Positions 1 to 9,360 of a stretch of 64,000 nucleotides of DNA are shown here, piece after piece (position 1 is the stretch's first letter; each line of letters opens with the position of its first letter). Position numbers and translations under genes: made by a program. The notes beneath the pieces were generated by a model. That model did no database searches, was not told the DNA's origin, and saw only the letters and a list, made by a program, of their open reading frames with translations. This DNA comes from Pseudomonas sp. FP453 (GTDB lineage: Bacteria > Pseudomonadota > Gammaproteobacteria > Pseudomonadales > Pseudomonadaceae): assembly GCF_030687495.1 (NCBI RefSeq), contig NZ_CP117435.1, positions 5,460,501 through 5,524,500 on the forward strand, written 5' to 3'.

Positions 1-81
1 TCTAAGAGGTGCCAGCCTTTACAGCGGCCAAACTTCGGCAGATGATTTGCCCCGTTCCAACCCACCCAGAGAGTACCCACC

Positions 82-246
82 ATGAGCAAAAAGCCATCCA
101 AGCATGGCCCCAACAAGGCCAAGTCCATCATCGCCCAGCCACTGTTCCGCAGCCGTCAGGAACGCGCCGGCAAGGGCAAAGGCAGCTACCGCCGCGAAGC
201 CTTCCAGTCTAATAGCTGGGAGGCTTCTTACTTTCTGGCTGCCTGA
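82..246 (+). CDS. arfA: ArfA alternative ribosome-rescue factor
   Basis: A 54-residue basic protein beginning MSKKPSKHGPNKAKSI and containing KGKGSYRREAFQS, the signature of ArfA. ArfA binds ribosomes stalled on non-stop mRNA and recruits release factor 2, backing up the tmRNA system. The start is the ATG at 82, with a GAGAG run just upstream. A strong hairpin lies inside the reading frame at 196-227, before the stop. In E. coli and relatives such a hairpin makes arfA itself a non-stop message, so ArfA builds up only when tmRNA fails. The last residues (ASYFLAA) are hydrophobic, as expected for the part that is normally lost. Recognition is by motif; I am confident. Confidence 0.93.
   Translation: MSKKPSKHGPNKAKSIIAQPLFRSRQERAGKGKGSYRREAFQSNSWEASYFLAA
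196..227 (+). promoter_or_regulatory. Intragenic hairpin in arfA (RNase III/termination site)
   Basis: GAAGCCTTCCAG at 196-207 and CTGGGAGGCTTC at 216-227 form a 12-bp stem with one G-U pair and an 8-nt loop. The stem sits about 17 bases before the arfA stop and is followed by TTACTTTCT. In known arfA genes a hairpin in this place is cut by RNase III or ends transcription, giving an mRNA without a stop codon. That role here is inferred from position and strength. Confidence 0.8.
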
Positions 247-307
247 AGGCAAGCGCCCCTTTGGCATGATAAGGTCTGCACCTGATTTGTAATCCCTGGA
301 CCTGTGC

Positions 308-1633
308 ATGCCCTCTTGTCTCTCCCGTCGTTGGCACCTTCGCCAATTGATCGCTGCCTCCAGCCTCATTCTGCTCGTCGCCTGTGCGGAGAAACCGACC
401 GCCGCCGACGCTCAACCCCTGCCGAAACTCCAGACCGCTCCAGTCGTGGCCCCCGCTGTCGTGGCGCCCCTGGCCGTGGACAACCTGGATATCCAGCCGA
501 CCCAGACCTTCGCCGAATGGCAGGCCGGGTTTCGCGAGCAAGCCCTGAAAGCCGGGATCACGCCTGCCGTCTTTGACAATGCCTTTGCCAACGTCACGCC
601 AGACATGGCCGTCATCCGCGCCGACCGCAGCCAGCCGGAATTTTCCCGGCCGGTGTGGGAATACCTCAACGGCGCCCTGTCGCCGCTGCGTGTGCGCAAT
701 GGCCAGGCACTGCTGATCAAGTACGCCGACATCCTGCAACGCATCGAAGAGCGCTATGGCGTGGATCGCCAGGCCCTGGTCTCGGTATGGGGCATGGAAA
801 GCAACTTCGGCCAGTTCCAGGGTAACAACTCGGTGATCCGTTCCCTGGCGACCCTGGCCTATGAAGGCCGTCGCCCGGCGTTTGCCCAGGCGCAACTGCT
901 GGCGGCGCTGCAAATCATCCAGCACGGTGATATCCAGGCCGATCAGATGAAAGGCTCCTGGGCCGGCGCCATGGGCCAGACCCAGTTCATCCCGACCACC
1001 TACAACACCCATGCCGTGGATTTCGATGGCGACGGTCGCCGCGATATCTGGAACAGCCCGGCCGACGCCCTCGCCTCCACCGCGCACTACCTGCAAAGCT
1101 CCGGCTGGCAGAAAGGCCAGCCGTGGGGGTTTGAGGTCAATCGACTGCCAGCAGACTTCGATTACGCCCTGGCCGATGGGGGTGTGCGCAAGACCGTCGC
1201 CGACTGGCTGAAACTGGGCATCCAGTTGCCACCTGGCGCGAGCATGCCGCCGAACGTCGACCAGTTGTCCGCCGCCCTGCTACTGCCGGCGGGTTACCGT
1301 GGGCCAGCGTTCCTGGTGCTGGATAACTTCCGCGCGATCCTCAAGTACAACAACTCGTCGTCCTACGCGCTGGCGGTCGGCCTGCTGTCGGAACGGTTTG
1401 GTGGCGGTGGTGTGATTCGTGGCGATTGGCCGAAGGATGAACTGCCGCTGAGTCGTTCCCAGCGCATCGACTTGCAGACCGTGCTGAACGCCAAGGGCTA
1501 TGAGGCCGGCAACCCGGACGGGATTATCGGCGCCAATACGCGCAAGGCGATTCGGGCGGCGCAGCAGTCGTTGGGGTGGCCGGCGGATGGGTATCCTACT
1601 GTGAAGCTGTTGGAGTCTTTGCAAAACCGATAA
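308..1633 (+). CDS. Lytic murein transglycosylase, MltB family with C-terminal peptidoglycan-binding domain
   Basis: A 441-residue lipoprotein. The N-terminus has a signal peptide with lipobox LVAC. The middle is an MltB-type (GH103) fold with catalytic Glu about residue 164 in GMESNFG, followed by GSWAGAMGQTQFIPTTY and DFDGDGRRDIW. The C-terminal ~60 residues (LQTVLNAKGYEAGNPDGIIG) are a PG_binding_1 domain. It cleaves the MurNAc-GlcNAc bond to form 1,6-anhydro ends in the periplasm. This is the longer relative of mltB at 7198-8208, which lacks the binding domain; P. aeruginosa has a comparable set of SltB/MltB paralogues, so I do not choose a symbol. A REPIN follows the gene. Confidence 0.9.
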   Translation: MPSCLSRRWHLRQLIAASSLILLVACAEKPTAADAQPLPKLQTAPVVAPAVVAPLAVDNLDIQPTQTFAEWQAGFREQALKAGITPAVFDNAFANVTPDMAVIRADRSQPEFSRPVWEYLNGALSPLRVRNGQALLIKYADILQRIEERYGVDRQALVSVWGMESNFGQFQGNNSVIRSLATLAYEGRRPAFAQAQLLAALQIIQHGDIQADQMKGSWAGAMGQTQFIPTTYNTHAVDFDGDGRRDIWNSPADALASTAHYLQSSGWQKGQPWGFEVNRLPADFDYALADGGVRKTVADWLKLGIQLPPGASMPPNVDQLSAALLLPAGYRGPAFLVLDNFRAILKYNNSSSYALAVGLLSERFGGGGVIRGDWPKDELPLSRSQRIDLQTVLNAKGYEAGNPDGIIGANTRKAIRAAQQSLGWPADGYPTVKLLESLQNR

Positions 1634-1656
1634 GTCTGCTTATGGCTACTACCGCT

Positions 1657-1738
1657 ATCGCAGGCAAGCCAGCTCCCACATTCGACCGCATTCCAAAGGA
1701 TGTACACGGTTGAATGTGGGAGCTGGCTTGCCTGCGAT
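1657..1738. repeat. REPIN (two inverted REP units)
   Basis: ATCGCAGGCAAGCCAGCTCC and its reverse complement lie about 30 bp apart between two convergent genes, so the transcript folds into one long hairpin. The repeated unit GTGGGAGCTGGCTTGCCTGC occurs in five other doublets in this window. It probably also works as a two-way terminator here. Confidence 0.85.
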
Positions 1739-1758
1739 GACGCCATCACAAGCACCAA

Positions 1759-2676
1759 CTATCTAAAGACCACATCCTGCTCCAACACCAACCGCTGCTC
1801 CCCCGCATCCAGCCGCACCAACGCGCCCATCGGCAGCGTCAGGTTCGGATCACAATGCCCACTGCGCCACCCAGCCAGCACCGGAATGCACAGCGGCTCG
1901 AAGGTCTGCTTGAGCAAGCGCTCCAACGCCGTCGGGTCCACACCTGCCACATCCCCCACCAGCACACCGGCAACCTGCGCCAGCTTGCCCGCCAGGCGCA
2001 GGTGCGTGAGCAGGCGGTCGATACGGTAGATCGGCTCGTTGACGTCCTCGATCAGCAGGATGATGCCTTCGGCGTCGATCTCAAAAGGCGTGCCCATCAC
2101 CGCCGCGATCATCGACAAGTTGCCCCCCAGCAAGCGCCCACAGGCGATGCCTGGGGCAATTGTGGTCAACGGGTAGGCCAGCGGGTGCGCCAGCACGCTG
2201 CCCGCGCCGAGATCGCCGCGCAGCATGCCGAGCAGAGAAGACTCGGTCGGAGGCTGCTTGTCGCCCAACAGGTCGGCATTGAGCATCGGCCCGTGGAAGG
2301 TCACAAAACCCGCATAGCGGCTGATGGCCAGATGCAGGGCAGTGATGTCGCTATAGCCGACGAACGGCTTGGGGTTGTGCCGTAGCAGGTCGAAATCCAG
2401 GCGATCAAGCAGGCGCGGTGTGCCGTAGCCGCCACGCAGGCAGAAGATGGCGTCGATGTGGGGGTCGGCGAACGCACGGTGGAGGTCGTCTAGACGGCTT
2501 TGATCGCTGCCGGCGAGATAGCCGTCGCGCTCGTAGACACCGGGGAAGATTCGCAGGTCGTAGCCGCGAGCGCGCATCCATTGGCCGGCTTTTTCCACAT
2601 CCAGGGTGGCCGGGCCAGCAGGGGCAATCAGGCCGATGGTGCCTTCGGGGCGCAATGCAGGTACGGCAATGCTCAT
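1759..2676 (-). CDS. ldcA: LD-carboxypeptidase (muramoyltetrapeptide carboxypeptidase), peptidase family S66
   Basis: About 305 residues. The nucleophile Ser lies in VGYSDITALH, the acidic residue of the triad in LLIEDVNEP and the His in GHCDPNLTLPMG, which are the three S66 motifs; FLRGGYG-like CLRGGYGTPRLL precedes them. The enzyme removes the terminal D-Ala from cytoplasmic tetrapeptides during murein recycling. I prefer the third codon ATG (2676), because AGGGAGA lies 7 nt upstream of it; the ATG at 2682 has no room for a ribosome site. It stands alone between two REPINs. It fits functionally with the peptidoglycan genes and with mpl at 22400-23749. Confidence 0.9.
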   Translation of the reverse strand: MSIAVPALRPEGTIGLIAPAGPATLDVEKAGQWMRARGYDLRIFPGVYERDGYLAGSDQSRLDDLHRAFADPHIDAIFCLRGGYGTPRLLDRLDFDLLRHNPKPFVGYSDITALHLAISRYAGFVTFHGPMLNADLLGDKQPPTESSLLGMLRGDLGAGSVLAHPLAYPLTTIAPGIACGRLLGGNLSMIAAVMGTPFEIDAEGIILLIEDVNEPIYRIDRLLTHLRLAGKLAQVAGVLVGDVAGVDPTALERLLKQTFEPLCIPVLAGWRSGHCDPNLTLPMGALVRLDAGEQRLVLEQDVVFR

Positions 2677-2708
2677 GCACATCTCTCCCTAACTAACGCA
2701 AAACGAAA

Positions 2709-2795
2709 TGTGGGAGCTGGCTTGCCTGCGATAGCATCACCTCGGTGTATCAGTCGCACCGAGGTGATGCTATCGCAGGCAAGCCAGCTCCCACA
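2709..2795. repeat. REPIN
   Basis: Two inverted copies of the REP unit with an almost perfectly palindromic centre (GATAGCATCACCTCGGTG and its complement). It lies between lipA's end and the start of ldcA, so it can end lipA transcription. Confidence 0.85.
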
Positions 2796-2826
2796 CAAGT
2801 CCGCTCCCAGATCTGAGCAGCGGTAT

Positions 2827-3852
2827 TTACGAAACCAGGCTCGCCTTGACCAGCTTGGCCTGCTCGTCAGCGTGGTACGACGAACGCACCAACGGGCCCG
2901 ACGCGACATTCTTGAAGCCCATCTTGTAGCCTTCCTCGGCAAACCAGGCAAAGGTGTCCGGGTGCACAAAGCGCTGCACCGGCAAGTGGCTGCGGGACGG
3001 TTGCAGGTACTGGCCCAGGGTCAGCATGTCGATGTCGTGTTCGCGCATGCGCTTCATGACTTCGATGACTTCTTCGTCGGTCTCGCCCAGGCCCAGCATC
3101 AGGCCGGATTTGGTCGGGATGTGCGGCATCATCTGCTTGAATTTCTGCAGCAGGGTCAGCGACCACTGGTAGTCCGAACCCGGGCGCGCGGCCTTGTACA
3201 GGCGTGGCACGGTTTCCAGGTTGTGGTTGAACACATCTGGCGGCTCGGCGGCGGTGATTTCCAGGGCGACGTCCATGCGGCCACGGTAGTCCGGCACCAG
3301 GGTTTCGAGCATCACGTTCGGCGACAGCTTGCGGATCTCGCGGATGCAGTCGGCAAAGTGCTGGGCACCGCCGTCACGCAGGTCATCGCGGTCTACCGAG
3401 GTGATCACCACGTACTTGAGGCGCAGGTCGGCGATGGCGATGGCCAGGCTTTCCGGCTCGTTGACGTCCAGTGGCTTCGGTCGGCCGTGGCCCACGTCGC
3501 AGAACGGGCAACGACGGGTGCAGATGTCACCCATGATCATGAAGGTGGCGGTGCCGCCGGAGAAGCACTCACCCAGGTTCGGGCACGAGGCTTCTTCGCA
3601 CACGCTGTGCAGCTTGTGCTTGCGCAGCAGGGCCTTGATACGGTCGACTTCCGGCGAAACCGGGATGCGCACGCGGATCCAGTCGGGTTTCTTCGGCAGT
3701 TCGGTGGTCGGAATGATCTTCACCGGGATGCGTGCAACCTTCTCGGCGCCGCGCAGCTTGACGCCGGCTTCCACCTTGGCACGCGGGGCCGGGGCCGGAC
3801 GATCGGTAACGTCCACCGTCGGGATCATGGTTTGCACTGCATCAGTAGTCAT
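2827..3852 (-). CDS. lipA: Lipoyl synthase
   Basis: 341 residues. It shows both iron-sulfur motifs: the auxiliary cluster cysteines C85, C90 and C96 ([13 protein letters not shown]) and the radical-SAM CX3CX2C at C111, C115 and C118 (CTRRCPFC). It inserts two sulfur atoms into octanoyl-protein to make the lipoyl cofactor of pyruvate and 2-oxoglutarate dehydrogenases and the glycine cleavage system. It lies just downstream of lipB in the same direction (stop of lipB 2 nt before the lipA start), so the two are co-transcribed and act in sequence. Length is normal for a Pseudomonas LipA. Confidence 0.97.
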   Translation of the reverse strand: MTTDAVQTMIPTVDVTDRPAPAPRAKVEAGVKLRGAEKVARIPVKIIPTTELPKKPDWIRVRIPVSPEVDRIKALLRKHKLHSVCEEASCPNLGECFSGGTATFMIMGDICTRRCPFCDVGHGRPKPLDVNEPESLAIAIADLRLKYVVITSVDRDDLRDGGAQHFADCIREIRKLSPNVMLETLVPDYRGRMDVALEITAAEPPDVFNHNLETVPRLYKAARPGSDYQWSLTLLQKFKQMMPHIPTKSGLMLGLGETDEEVIEVMKRMREHDIDMLTLGQYLQPSRSHLPVQRFVHPDTFAWFAEEGYKMGFKNVASGPLVRSSYHADEQAKLVKASLVS

Positions 3853-3854
3853 AA

Positions 3855-4505
3855 TCAGTCGATTCCGCCCGTAAGGGTCGTCTGCTCAGCATAGTCGAGG
3901 TGTTTGACGAGCTGCGCACGCAGCCGGGCACTAACCTCGGCAAATTTAATCGGTGTGGCATGGTCGCTCAGCTGGGTCATCGCCAGCCCGGCATAACCGC
4001 ACGGGTTGATCCGACGAAACGGCGCCAGGTCCATGTCCACGTTCAGGGCCAGGCCGTGAAAGGAACAACCGTGGCGAATGCGCAGGCCCAGGGAGGCGAT
4101 TTTCGCGCCATCCACGTACACGCCAGGTGCATCGGGCTTGGCCGCGGCGGTCACGCCGTAGCTGGCCAGCAGCTCGATCAGGCATGTTTCCATGCGGCTG
4201 ACCAGGTCGCGGACACCAAAACCCAGCTTGCGCACATCCAGCAACAGGTATGCGACAAGTTGTCCCGGGCCATGGTAAGTCACTTGGCCACCTCGGTCGA
4301 CCTGCACCACCGGAATATCCCCCGGCAGCAGCAGATGCTCAGCCTTGCCGGCCTGGCCCTGGGTGAACACCGGCGGGTGCTCCACCAGCCAGATCTCGTC
4401 CGGGGCCGAAGTACCGCGCTCGTTGGTGAACCGCTGCATCGCATGCCAGACCGGCTCGTAGGCCATCTGGCCGAGCTCGCGAAAGCCCAGGACGCCTGAC
4501 ATCAC
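3855..4505 (-). CDS. lipB: Octanoyl-[ACP]:protein N-octanoyltransferase
   Basis: 216 residues. It has [16 protein letters not shown], Lys about 135 in [10 protein letters not shown] and the catalytic Cys about 169 in INPCGYAG. LipB moves octanoate from acyl carrier protein to the lipoyl domains, the step before LipA. It begins with two Met codons (4505 or 4502) and overlaps the end of the DUF493 gene by 4 nt, so DUF493-lipB-lipA is a translationally coupled operon. The same trio order is standard in gamma-proteobacteria. Confidence 0.96.
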   Translation of the reverse strand: MMSGVLGFRELGQMAYEPVWHAMQRFTNERGTSAPDEIWLVEHPPVFTQGQAGKAEHLLLPGDIPVVQVDRGGQVTYHGPGQLVAYLLLDVRKLGFGVRDLVSRMETCLIELLASYGVTAAAKPDAPGVYVDGAKIASLGLRIRHGCSFHGLALNVDMDLAPFRRINPCGYAGLAMTQLSDHATPIKFAEVSARLRAQLVKHLDYAEQTTLTGGID

Positions 4506-4777
4506 AGCACCATGTGCACGAAGCCGGTGGCCCGCAGTTCGCTGTTGATGTCGTAGAGCTGGTCTTGACCGGTCGCAACGATGTGCAACTGGATCGTGGT
4601 GTATTTACCGTTGGTGCTCGAACGCTCGTCCACCCGGTTGTCGTTGATCGTCGCGTGTTTGCGCACGATATCGATGATCTTGTCTTTGTTGCCCACGCCG
4701 GTATCGCTGATCACTTTGACGGGATAATCCGTCACTGGGAATTCGATCTTTGGCGCCTTTACTTCGGTATCGGTCAT
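4502..4777 (-). CDS. DUF493 family protein (YbeD-like)
   Basis: 91 residues from the ATG at 4777 ([15 protein letters not shown]). The open frame extends further upstream to 4924 but that part runs through the dacA terminator and does not look like protein. DUF493/YbeD proteins have an ACT-like alpha-beta fold and no established catalytic role. They sit between dacA and lipB in many proteobacteria, as here, and a link to lipoate metabolism has been supposed from that position only. Confidence 0.9.
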   Translation of the reverse strand: MTDTEVKAPKIEFPVTDYPVKVISDTGVGNKDKIIDIVRKHATINDNRVDERSSTNGKYTTIQLHIVATGQDQLYDINSELRATGFVHMVL

Positions 4778-4818
4778 GGCGTAACGGCCTCGTAAGCGTA
4801 AGCCGTGGCGACGGGCAA

Positions 4819-4845
4819 AGCCCCGCGTCAGATCAACGCGGGGCT
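4819..4845 (-). terminator. Rho-independent terminator after dacA
   Basis: AGCCCCGCGT at 4819-4828 pairs perfectly with ACGCGGGGCT at 4836-4845 (10-bp stem, 7-nt loop). Read on the minus strand the stem is followed by TTTGCCC. It lies between the dacA stop (4863) and the DUF493 start. Confidence 0.8.
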
Positions 4846-4862
4846 GTGCAGGTGCACACTTA

Positions 4863-6020
4863 TCAGTTGAACAAGCTGTAGAAGAATAGACGGATGCTAT
4901 CCCACACGCGGCGGAAGATACCACCTTCGTCGACGGCGTCCAGCGCGATCAGGTCGGCGCTGTGCACCACCTTGTCGTCCAGTTTCACTTCGACCTTGCC
5001 GATCACGTCACCCTTGGCGATTGGTGCAACCAATTGCGGGTTCATGGTCATGCTGGCAGCGAGCTTTTTCAGCTGGCCTTTAGGCATGGTCAGGGTCAGG
5101 TCTTCAGCCAGGCCGGCCTTGACTTGGGAGGTCGCGCCTTTCCACACCGGCGCGGTCGCCAGCTCAGCACCCTTCTGATAGAAGGTCTGGGTTTCGAAGA
5201 AGCGGAAACCGTAGGTCAGCAGTTTTTGCGTCTCGGCCGCACGGGCCTGCTCGCTGTTGGTGCCGAAGACCACGGCGATCAGGCGTTGGCCATCACGTAC
5301 GGCGGACGACACCATGCAGTAGCCGGCCTCGTCGGTGTGGCCGGTTTTCAGGCCATCGACGGTCTTGTCACGCCACAGCAGCAGGTTGCGGTTAGGCTGC
5401 TTGATGTTGTTCCAGAAGAATTCCTTCTGGGAGTAGATCGCGTAGTGCACCGGGTCGACACGAATGATCGCGCGCGCCAGGATCGCCATGTCGTGAGCCG
5501 ACGAATAGTGCTCAGGGTTTGGCAGGCCGGTCGGGTTCATGAAGTGGCTGTTGGTCATGCCCAGGTCAGCCACGGTTTTGTTCATCATGTCGGCGAAGGC
5601 GTCTTCGCTGCCGGCGATGTGCTCGGCCAAGGCTACGCTGGCGTCGTTGCCGGACTGGATGATGATGCCGTGCAGCAGGTCGCTCACGGTCACTTGCGAA
5701 CCGACCTTGATGAACATCCGCGAACCGCCGGTGCGCCAGGCGTTTTCGCTGACGGTCACCGGGTCGTTTTCGCCGATCTGGCCGCGACGGATTTCCAGGG
5801 TCGCGATGTAGGCGGTCATCAGCTTGGTCAAGCTGGCTGGGGGCAGACGCTGGTCACCATTGCTCTCGACCAGCACGTTGCCGCTGGCGGCATCCATGAG
5901 GACCCAGGCCTTGGCGGCCAGTTGCGGGGAAGCCGGCACCATTTCAACCGCCCAGGCGGCCGGGGTGATGATCAGCGAAAGGAGCAGGCACGTGCGTTTG
6001 GCTAAGGAGGTGATGTTCAT
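4863..6020 (-). CDS. dacA: D-alanyl-D-alanine carboxypeptidase (PBP5/6 type)
   Basis: 385 residues with a cleavable signal peptide (after AAWA). The penicillin-binding motifs are SLTK (Ser63, Lys66), SGN (123-125) and KTG (225-227). The last residues (VWDSIRLFFYSLFN) form the amphipathic anchor typical of PBP5-type enzymes. It removes the terminal D-Ala of pentapeptides in the periplasm and so limits cross-linking. P. aeruginosa calls its gene here dacC. It is preceded by rlpA in the same direction with a 180-nt gap that probably holds its own promoter. Confidence 0.94.
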   Translation of the reverse strand: MNITSLAKRTCLLLSLIITPAAWAVEMVPASPQLAAKAWVLMDAASGNVLVESNGDQRLPPASLTKLMTAYIATLEIRRGQIGENDPVTVSENAWRTGGSRMFIKVGSQVTVSDLLHGIIIQSGNDASVALAEHIAGSEDAFADMMNKTVADLGMTNSHFMNPTGLPNPEHYSSAHDMAILARAIIRVDPVHYAIYSQKEFFWNNIKQPNRNLLLWRDKTVDGLKTGHTDEAGYCMVSSAVRDGQRLIAVVFGTNSEQARAAETQKLLTYGFRFFETQTFYQKGAELATAPVWKGATSQVKAGLAEDLTLTMPKGQLKKLAASMTMNPQLVAPIAKGDVIGKVEVKLDDKVVHSADLIALDAVDEGGIFRRVWDSIRLFFYSLFN

Positions 6021-6199
6021 CCGTCTCTCGAAATTGCTTATGGAAACTTGCCCTCGCGGGCAAAACTTATTCAGACAGGCCGTTGCCAGACTGTCGCGTG
6101 TTCGGTTGCCCGCTCACCCCTTGCCCCTGGGTTTTATTGTTCAACGAGCCAACAACCAGGGTTCAGGCCCACATTCGGGCCCGGACCTTCAATCTTTTG

Positions 6200-7198
6200 T
6201 TATTCGGCGGTGACCACGCTGGGTTGCCCCAGGTTGGCCATGCGCACGCTGTTCTGCACTTGCGCGACTTCACCCGGCGTGCCAATCGGCCCCATGCGTA
6301 CACGGTGCAGGGTCTGCTGGTTACGCACGATGGAGCTGATAAAGACTGGCGCGCTGACCATGCCGCTGAGTTTCGACCTTAGCAGCTCTGCCGCATCCGG
6401 GTTGGCGAAAGCGCCGACCTGCAGGTATTGCCCGCCCGCCATCGAAGCCCCCGGCACGGCGCGCGGCACTACCACGGTATCCGGTGCATGCTGTTGCGGC
6501 GGCGGTGTCCACTGTTCGATCTTGCCGGCCGATGCGTTCACCTGCGGCTGCTGGCTGGTCGGCTCGTTGAGCATCAACGGTGCCGGCTTACCGCGCTGGG
6601 CCCAGTATTGCGCCGGGTCGATACCTTCGACCTTGACCCGCGCCGTACCGGTTTCGGCATAGCCGAGTTTCTTGGCGGCAGCGTAGGACAAGTCGATGAT
6701 GCGATCGGAATAGAACGGCCCACGGTCATTGACCCGCAGGATCACCGTGCGGTTGTTGTCCAGGTTGGTCACCCGTACATAGCTGGGCAGCGGCAGGGTC
6801 TTGTGCGCCGCGCTCATGCCGTACAGGTCATACACTTCGCCGTTGGCGGTGTTCTGGCCGTGGAACTTGGTGCCGTACCAGGACGCCGTGCCGGACTGCA
6901 CGTAGGTCTTGGATTCCTGCAGCGGGAAGTAATTCTTGCCCAGCACCGTATACGGGTTGGCCTTGTACGGCCCGGTGTGCAGGGTTGGCGTGGCATCCGG
7001 GATCTTCGACACATCGACATCCCACCACGGCGCGCCATCTTTGTGCGCACGGTTGATGTCCAGCCCCGGCTGGGAACGGACCACCGCCCCCCCGGACTTC
7101 TGCGCCGGACCACGGCTGGTGGAGCAACTGACTACCAACAAGGACAACGCGGCAAACGCCACCAGCTTGAGCGGTTTTTGGATCGGCGATACCCGCAT
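6200..7198 (-). CDS. rlpA: RlpA, septal lytic transglycosylase/SPOR lipoprotein
   Basis: 332 residues. Lipobox VVSC places the lipid on Cys25. The double-psi beta-barrel is seen around GTASWYGTKFHGQNTANGEVYD and RVNDRGPFYSDRIIDLSYAAA, with the catalytic Asp in NDRGP. The C-terminal ~75 residues (GGQYLQVGAFANPDAAELL) are a SPOR domain that binds denuded glycan at the septum. In P. aeruginosa RlpA is a lytic transglycosylase acting on peptide-free strands. The gene touches mltB: its first base is the last base of the mltB stop, so expression is coupled. Confidence 0.95.
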   Translation of the reverse strand: MRVSPIQKPLKLVAFAALSLLVVSCSTSRGPAQKSGGAVVRSQPGLDINRAHKDGAPWWDVDVSKIPDATPTLHTGPYKANPYTVLGKNYFPLQESKTYVQSGTASWYGTKFHGQNTANGEVYDLYGMSAAHKTLPLPSYVRVTNLDNNRTVILRVNDRGPFYSDRIIDLSYAAAKKLGYAETGTARVKVEGIDPAQYWAQRGKPAPLMLNEPTSQQPQVNASAGKIEQWTPPPQQHAPDTVVVPRAVPGASMAGGQYLQVGAFANPDAAELLRSKLSGMVSAPVFISSIVRNQQTLHRVRMGPIGTPGEVAQVQNSVRMANLGQPSVVTAE

Positions 7199-8208
7199 TA
7201 CTTGTTGCCCCGTGCTTGGACCAGCATGTCTGACAGCTGATGTACGGCCATGGCGTACATCACACTGCGGTTATAACGCGTGATTGCGTAGAAGTTCTTC
7301 AGGCCCATCCAGTATTCCGGGCCGTTTTCGCCTTCGAGACGGAACGCCGTGACCGGCATGTCATCGCGTGGCGCATTCTGACTCGACCACCCCAGCGCCC
7401 GCAACTCCCCGACCGTCTTGACCGGCTCGATGCCCTGGGTGAGGCCTTCATCGGCGCGCTCCCCGGCCACATCGGCGCGGATCACCACCGGTTCGCCAGC
7501 AACCCAGCCGTGGCGCTTGAAGTAGCTGGCGACACTGCCGATGGCGTCGTCGGGATTGCTCCAGATATTGATATGGCCGTCGCCGTCAAAGTCCACCGCG
7601 TAGGCGCGGAAGCTGCTCGGCATGAACTGCGGCAAGCCCATCGCACCGGCGTAGGACCCCTTGAGCGTCAGTGGATCGACCTGCTCTTCGCGGGCCAGCA
7701 GGAGGAATTCACGCAGCTCCTTGCGGAAGAACTCGGCGCGCGGCGGGTAATCGAAACCCAGGGTCGACAAGGCGTCGATCACCCGGTAACTGCCGGTATT
7801 GCGCCCGTAAAAGGTTTCGATGCCAATGATCGCGACGATGACCTGGGCCGGCACCCCGTATTCCTGCTCGGCGCGGGCCAGTACGGCCTCGTGCTGGCGC
7901 CAGAAATCCACACCCCGCGCCACGCGGGCGTCGGTGAGGAACATCGGGCGATATTCCTTCCATTGCTTCACCCGTTCCGCCGGGCGGGAGATGGCGTCGA
8001 GGATCGCCTGCTTTTTCTGCGCCTCGCGGAACACACCCATCAGCTGTTCACCGGCGAAACCGTAGTCGCGGGTCATTTCACCGACAAATTCGGCGACCTG
8101 GGGTGAACCATCGTAGTCACCGGCCTGCGCCTCTTGCGTTGCGCCCAGCAGGCCAATCAGGCCCATCCAGGACGCGTGCCGAGTCGCCCAGCCGCGCATT
8201 ACTTGCAT
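7198..8208 (-). CDS. mltB: Lytic murein transglycosylase B
   Basis: About 336 residues. The catalytic Glu is about residue 131 in IIGIETFYGRNTG, and KGSYAGAMGLPQFMPSSF with DFDGDGHINIW are hallmark GH103 motifs. A signal peptide is present but without a clear lipobox, so the product may be periplasmic. Three ATGs compete (8244, 8214, 8208). AGGTG lies 8 nt before 8208, so I take that one; the 8214 start is nearly as good. It lies 17 nt downstream of the rodA stop and overlaps rlpA, inside the mrdA-rodA-mltB-rlpA cell-elongation operon. Confidence 0.93.
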   Translation of the reverse strand: MQVMRGWATRHASWMGLIGLLGATQEAQAGDYDGSPQVAEFVGEMTRDYGFAGEQLMGVFREAQKKQAILDAISRPAERVKQWKEYRPMFLTDARVARGVDFWRQHEAVLARAEQEYGVPAQVIVAIIGIETFYGRNTGSYRVIDALSTLGFDYPPRAEFFRKELREFLLLAREEQVDPLTLKGSYAGAMGLPQFMPSSFRAYAVDFDGDGHINIWSNPDDAIGSVASYFKRHGWVAGEPVVIRADVAGERADEGLTQGIEPVKTVGELRALGWSSQNAPRDDMPVTAFRLEGENGPEYWMGLKNFYAITRYNRSVMYAMAVHQLSDMLVQARGNK

Positions 8209-8225
8209 TGACATCTTCACCTTAT

Positions 8226-9329
8226 TCAAACCTGTGCGATCCATTTGCGATGCGTATGAATCGACATCAAAACCCCAAACGCTGACAGCAATGTCACCAG
8301 CGAAGTTCCGCCGTAGCTAATGAATGGCAACGGCACCCCAACCACCGGCAGCAGGCCACTGACCATACCGATGTTGACGAAAACGTAAACAAAAAAAGTC
8401 ATGGTCAGGGCGCCGGCAAGCAATTTGCCGAACAGCGTCTGCGCCTGGGCGGTGATCACCAGCCCGCGACCAATCAACAACAGATAGATCAGCAACAGCG
8501 CGCAAATGCCCACCAGGCCGAACTCTTCGCCCATCACCGCAATAATGAAGTCGGTGTGGCTCTCCGGCAGGAAGTCCAGGTGCGACTGGGTGCCCAGCAG
8601 CCAGCCCTTGCCAAACACGCCGCCGGAACCGATGGCGGCTTTCGACTGGATGATGTTCCAGCCGGTGCCCAGCGGATCGCTCTCAGGATCAAGGAAGGTC
8701 AGAATCCGCTGCTTCTGGTAGTCATGCATAAAGAAGAACCACATGGCCACGGCCACCGGCACGGCGGCGGCGAGCACGCTGAGGATCCAGCGCCAGCGCA
8801 AGCCGCCCATGAACAGCACGAACGCGCCGCCCGCGAGGATCAGCAACGAGGTGCCGAGGTCCGGCTGGCGCACGATCAGGATGAACGGTATGCCGATCAG
8901 GATCAGGCTCACGCCCACGTGCTTGAGCTGTGGCGGCAAGGTGCGCTTGGACAGGTACCAGGCGATGGTCGCCGGCATCAGGATCTTCATGAATTCCGAC
9001 GGCTGGAAGCGGATCACCCCCGGAATGTTGATCCAGCGGGTCGCGCCCATGGCGTTGTGGCCCATCACGTCCACCACCACCAGCAACAACACGCCGGCGA
9101 CGTAGCCGAGGGGCACCCAGCGCGCCATGAAACGCGGCTCCAGCTGGGCGATCACCACCATCGACAACAGGCCCAGGCCAAACGACGAGGCCTGCTTGAT
9201 CAGCAGGTCCCAGTTCTTGCCGCTGGCCGAATAAAGAACGAACAGGCTGCCGGCCGCCAGGGTCAGCAGCAGGATCAGCAATGGACCATCGATGTGCATG
9301 CGTTGCAGCAACGTCGCACGGCGACGCAT
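8226..9329 (-). CDS. rodA: RodA, SEDS peptidoglycan glycosyltransferase
   Basis: 367 residues from the ATG at 9329 (MRRRATLLQRMHID), with about ten membrane segments. SEDS-family residues are seen in FGKGWLLGTQSHLDFLPESHTDF and in the closing SYGGTSLVTLLSAFG. RodA polymerises lipid II for cell elongation with its partner PBP2, encoded immediately upstream. An alternative GTG start at 9371 (with GAGG before it) would add 14 residues and overlap the end of mrdA by 11 nt; both starts have plausible ribosome sites, so the N-terminus is uncertain. Confidence 0.95.
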   Translation of the reverse strand: MRRRATLLQRMHIDGPLLILLLTLAAGSLFVLYSASGKNWDLLIKQASSFGLGLLSMVVIAQLEPRFMARWVPLGYVAGVLLLVVVDVMGHNAMGATRWINIPGVIRFQPSEFMKILMPATIAWYLSKRTLPPQLKHVGVSLILIGIPFILIVRQPDLGTSLLILAGGAFVLFMGGLRWRWILSVLAAAVPVAVAMWFFFMHDYQKQRILTFLDPESDPLGTGWNIIQSKAAIGSGGVFGKGWLLGTQSHLDFLPESHTDFIIAVMGEEFGLVGICALLLIYLLLIGRGLVITAQAQTLFGKLLAGALTMTFFVYVFVNIGMVSGLLPVVGVPLPFISYGGTSLVTLLSAFGVLMSIHTHRKWIAQV

Positions 9330-9360
9330 CACATCCTCGCTGGAGAGGATGCGGTCAAAA

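Noticed and set aside
2500..3894. 464-codon plus-strand frame across ldcA and lipA
   Set aside because: Antisense shadow of lipA in GC-rich DNA; no family features and no ribosome site.
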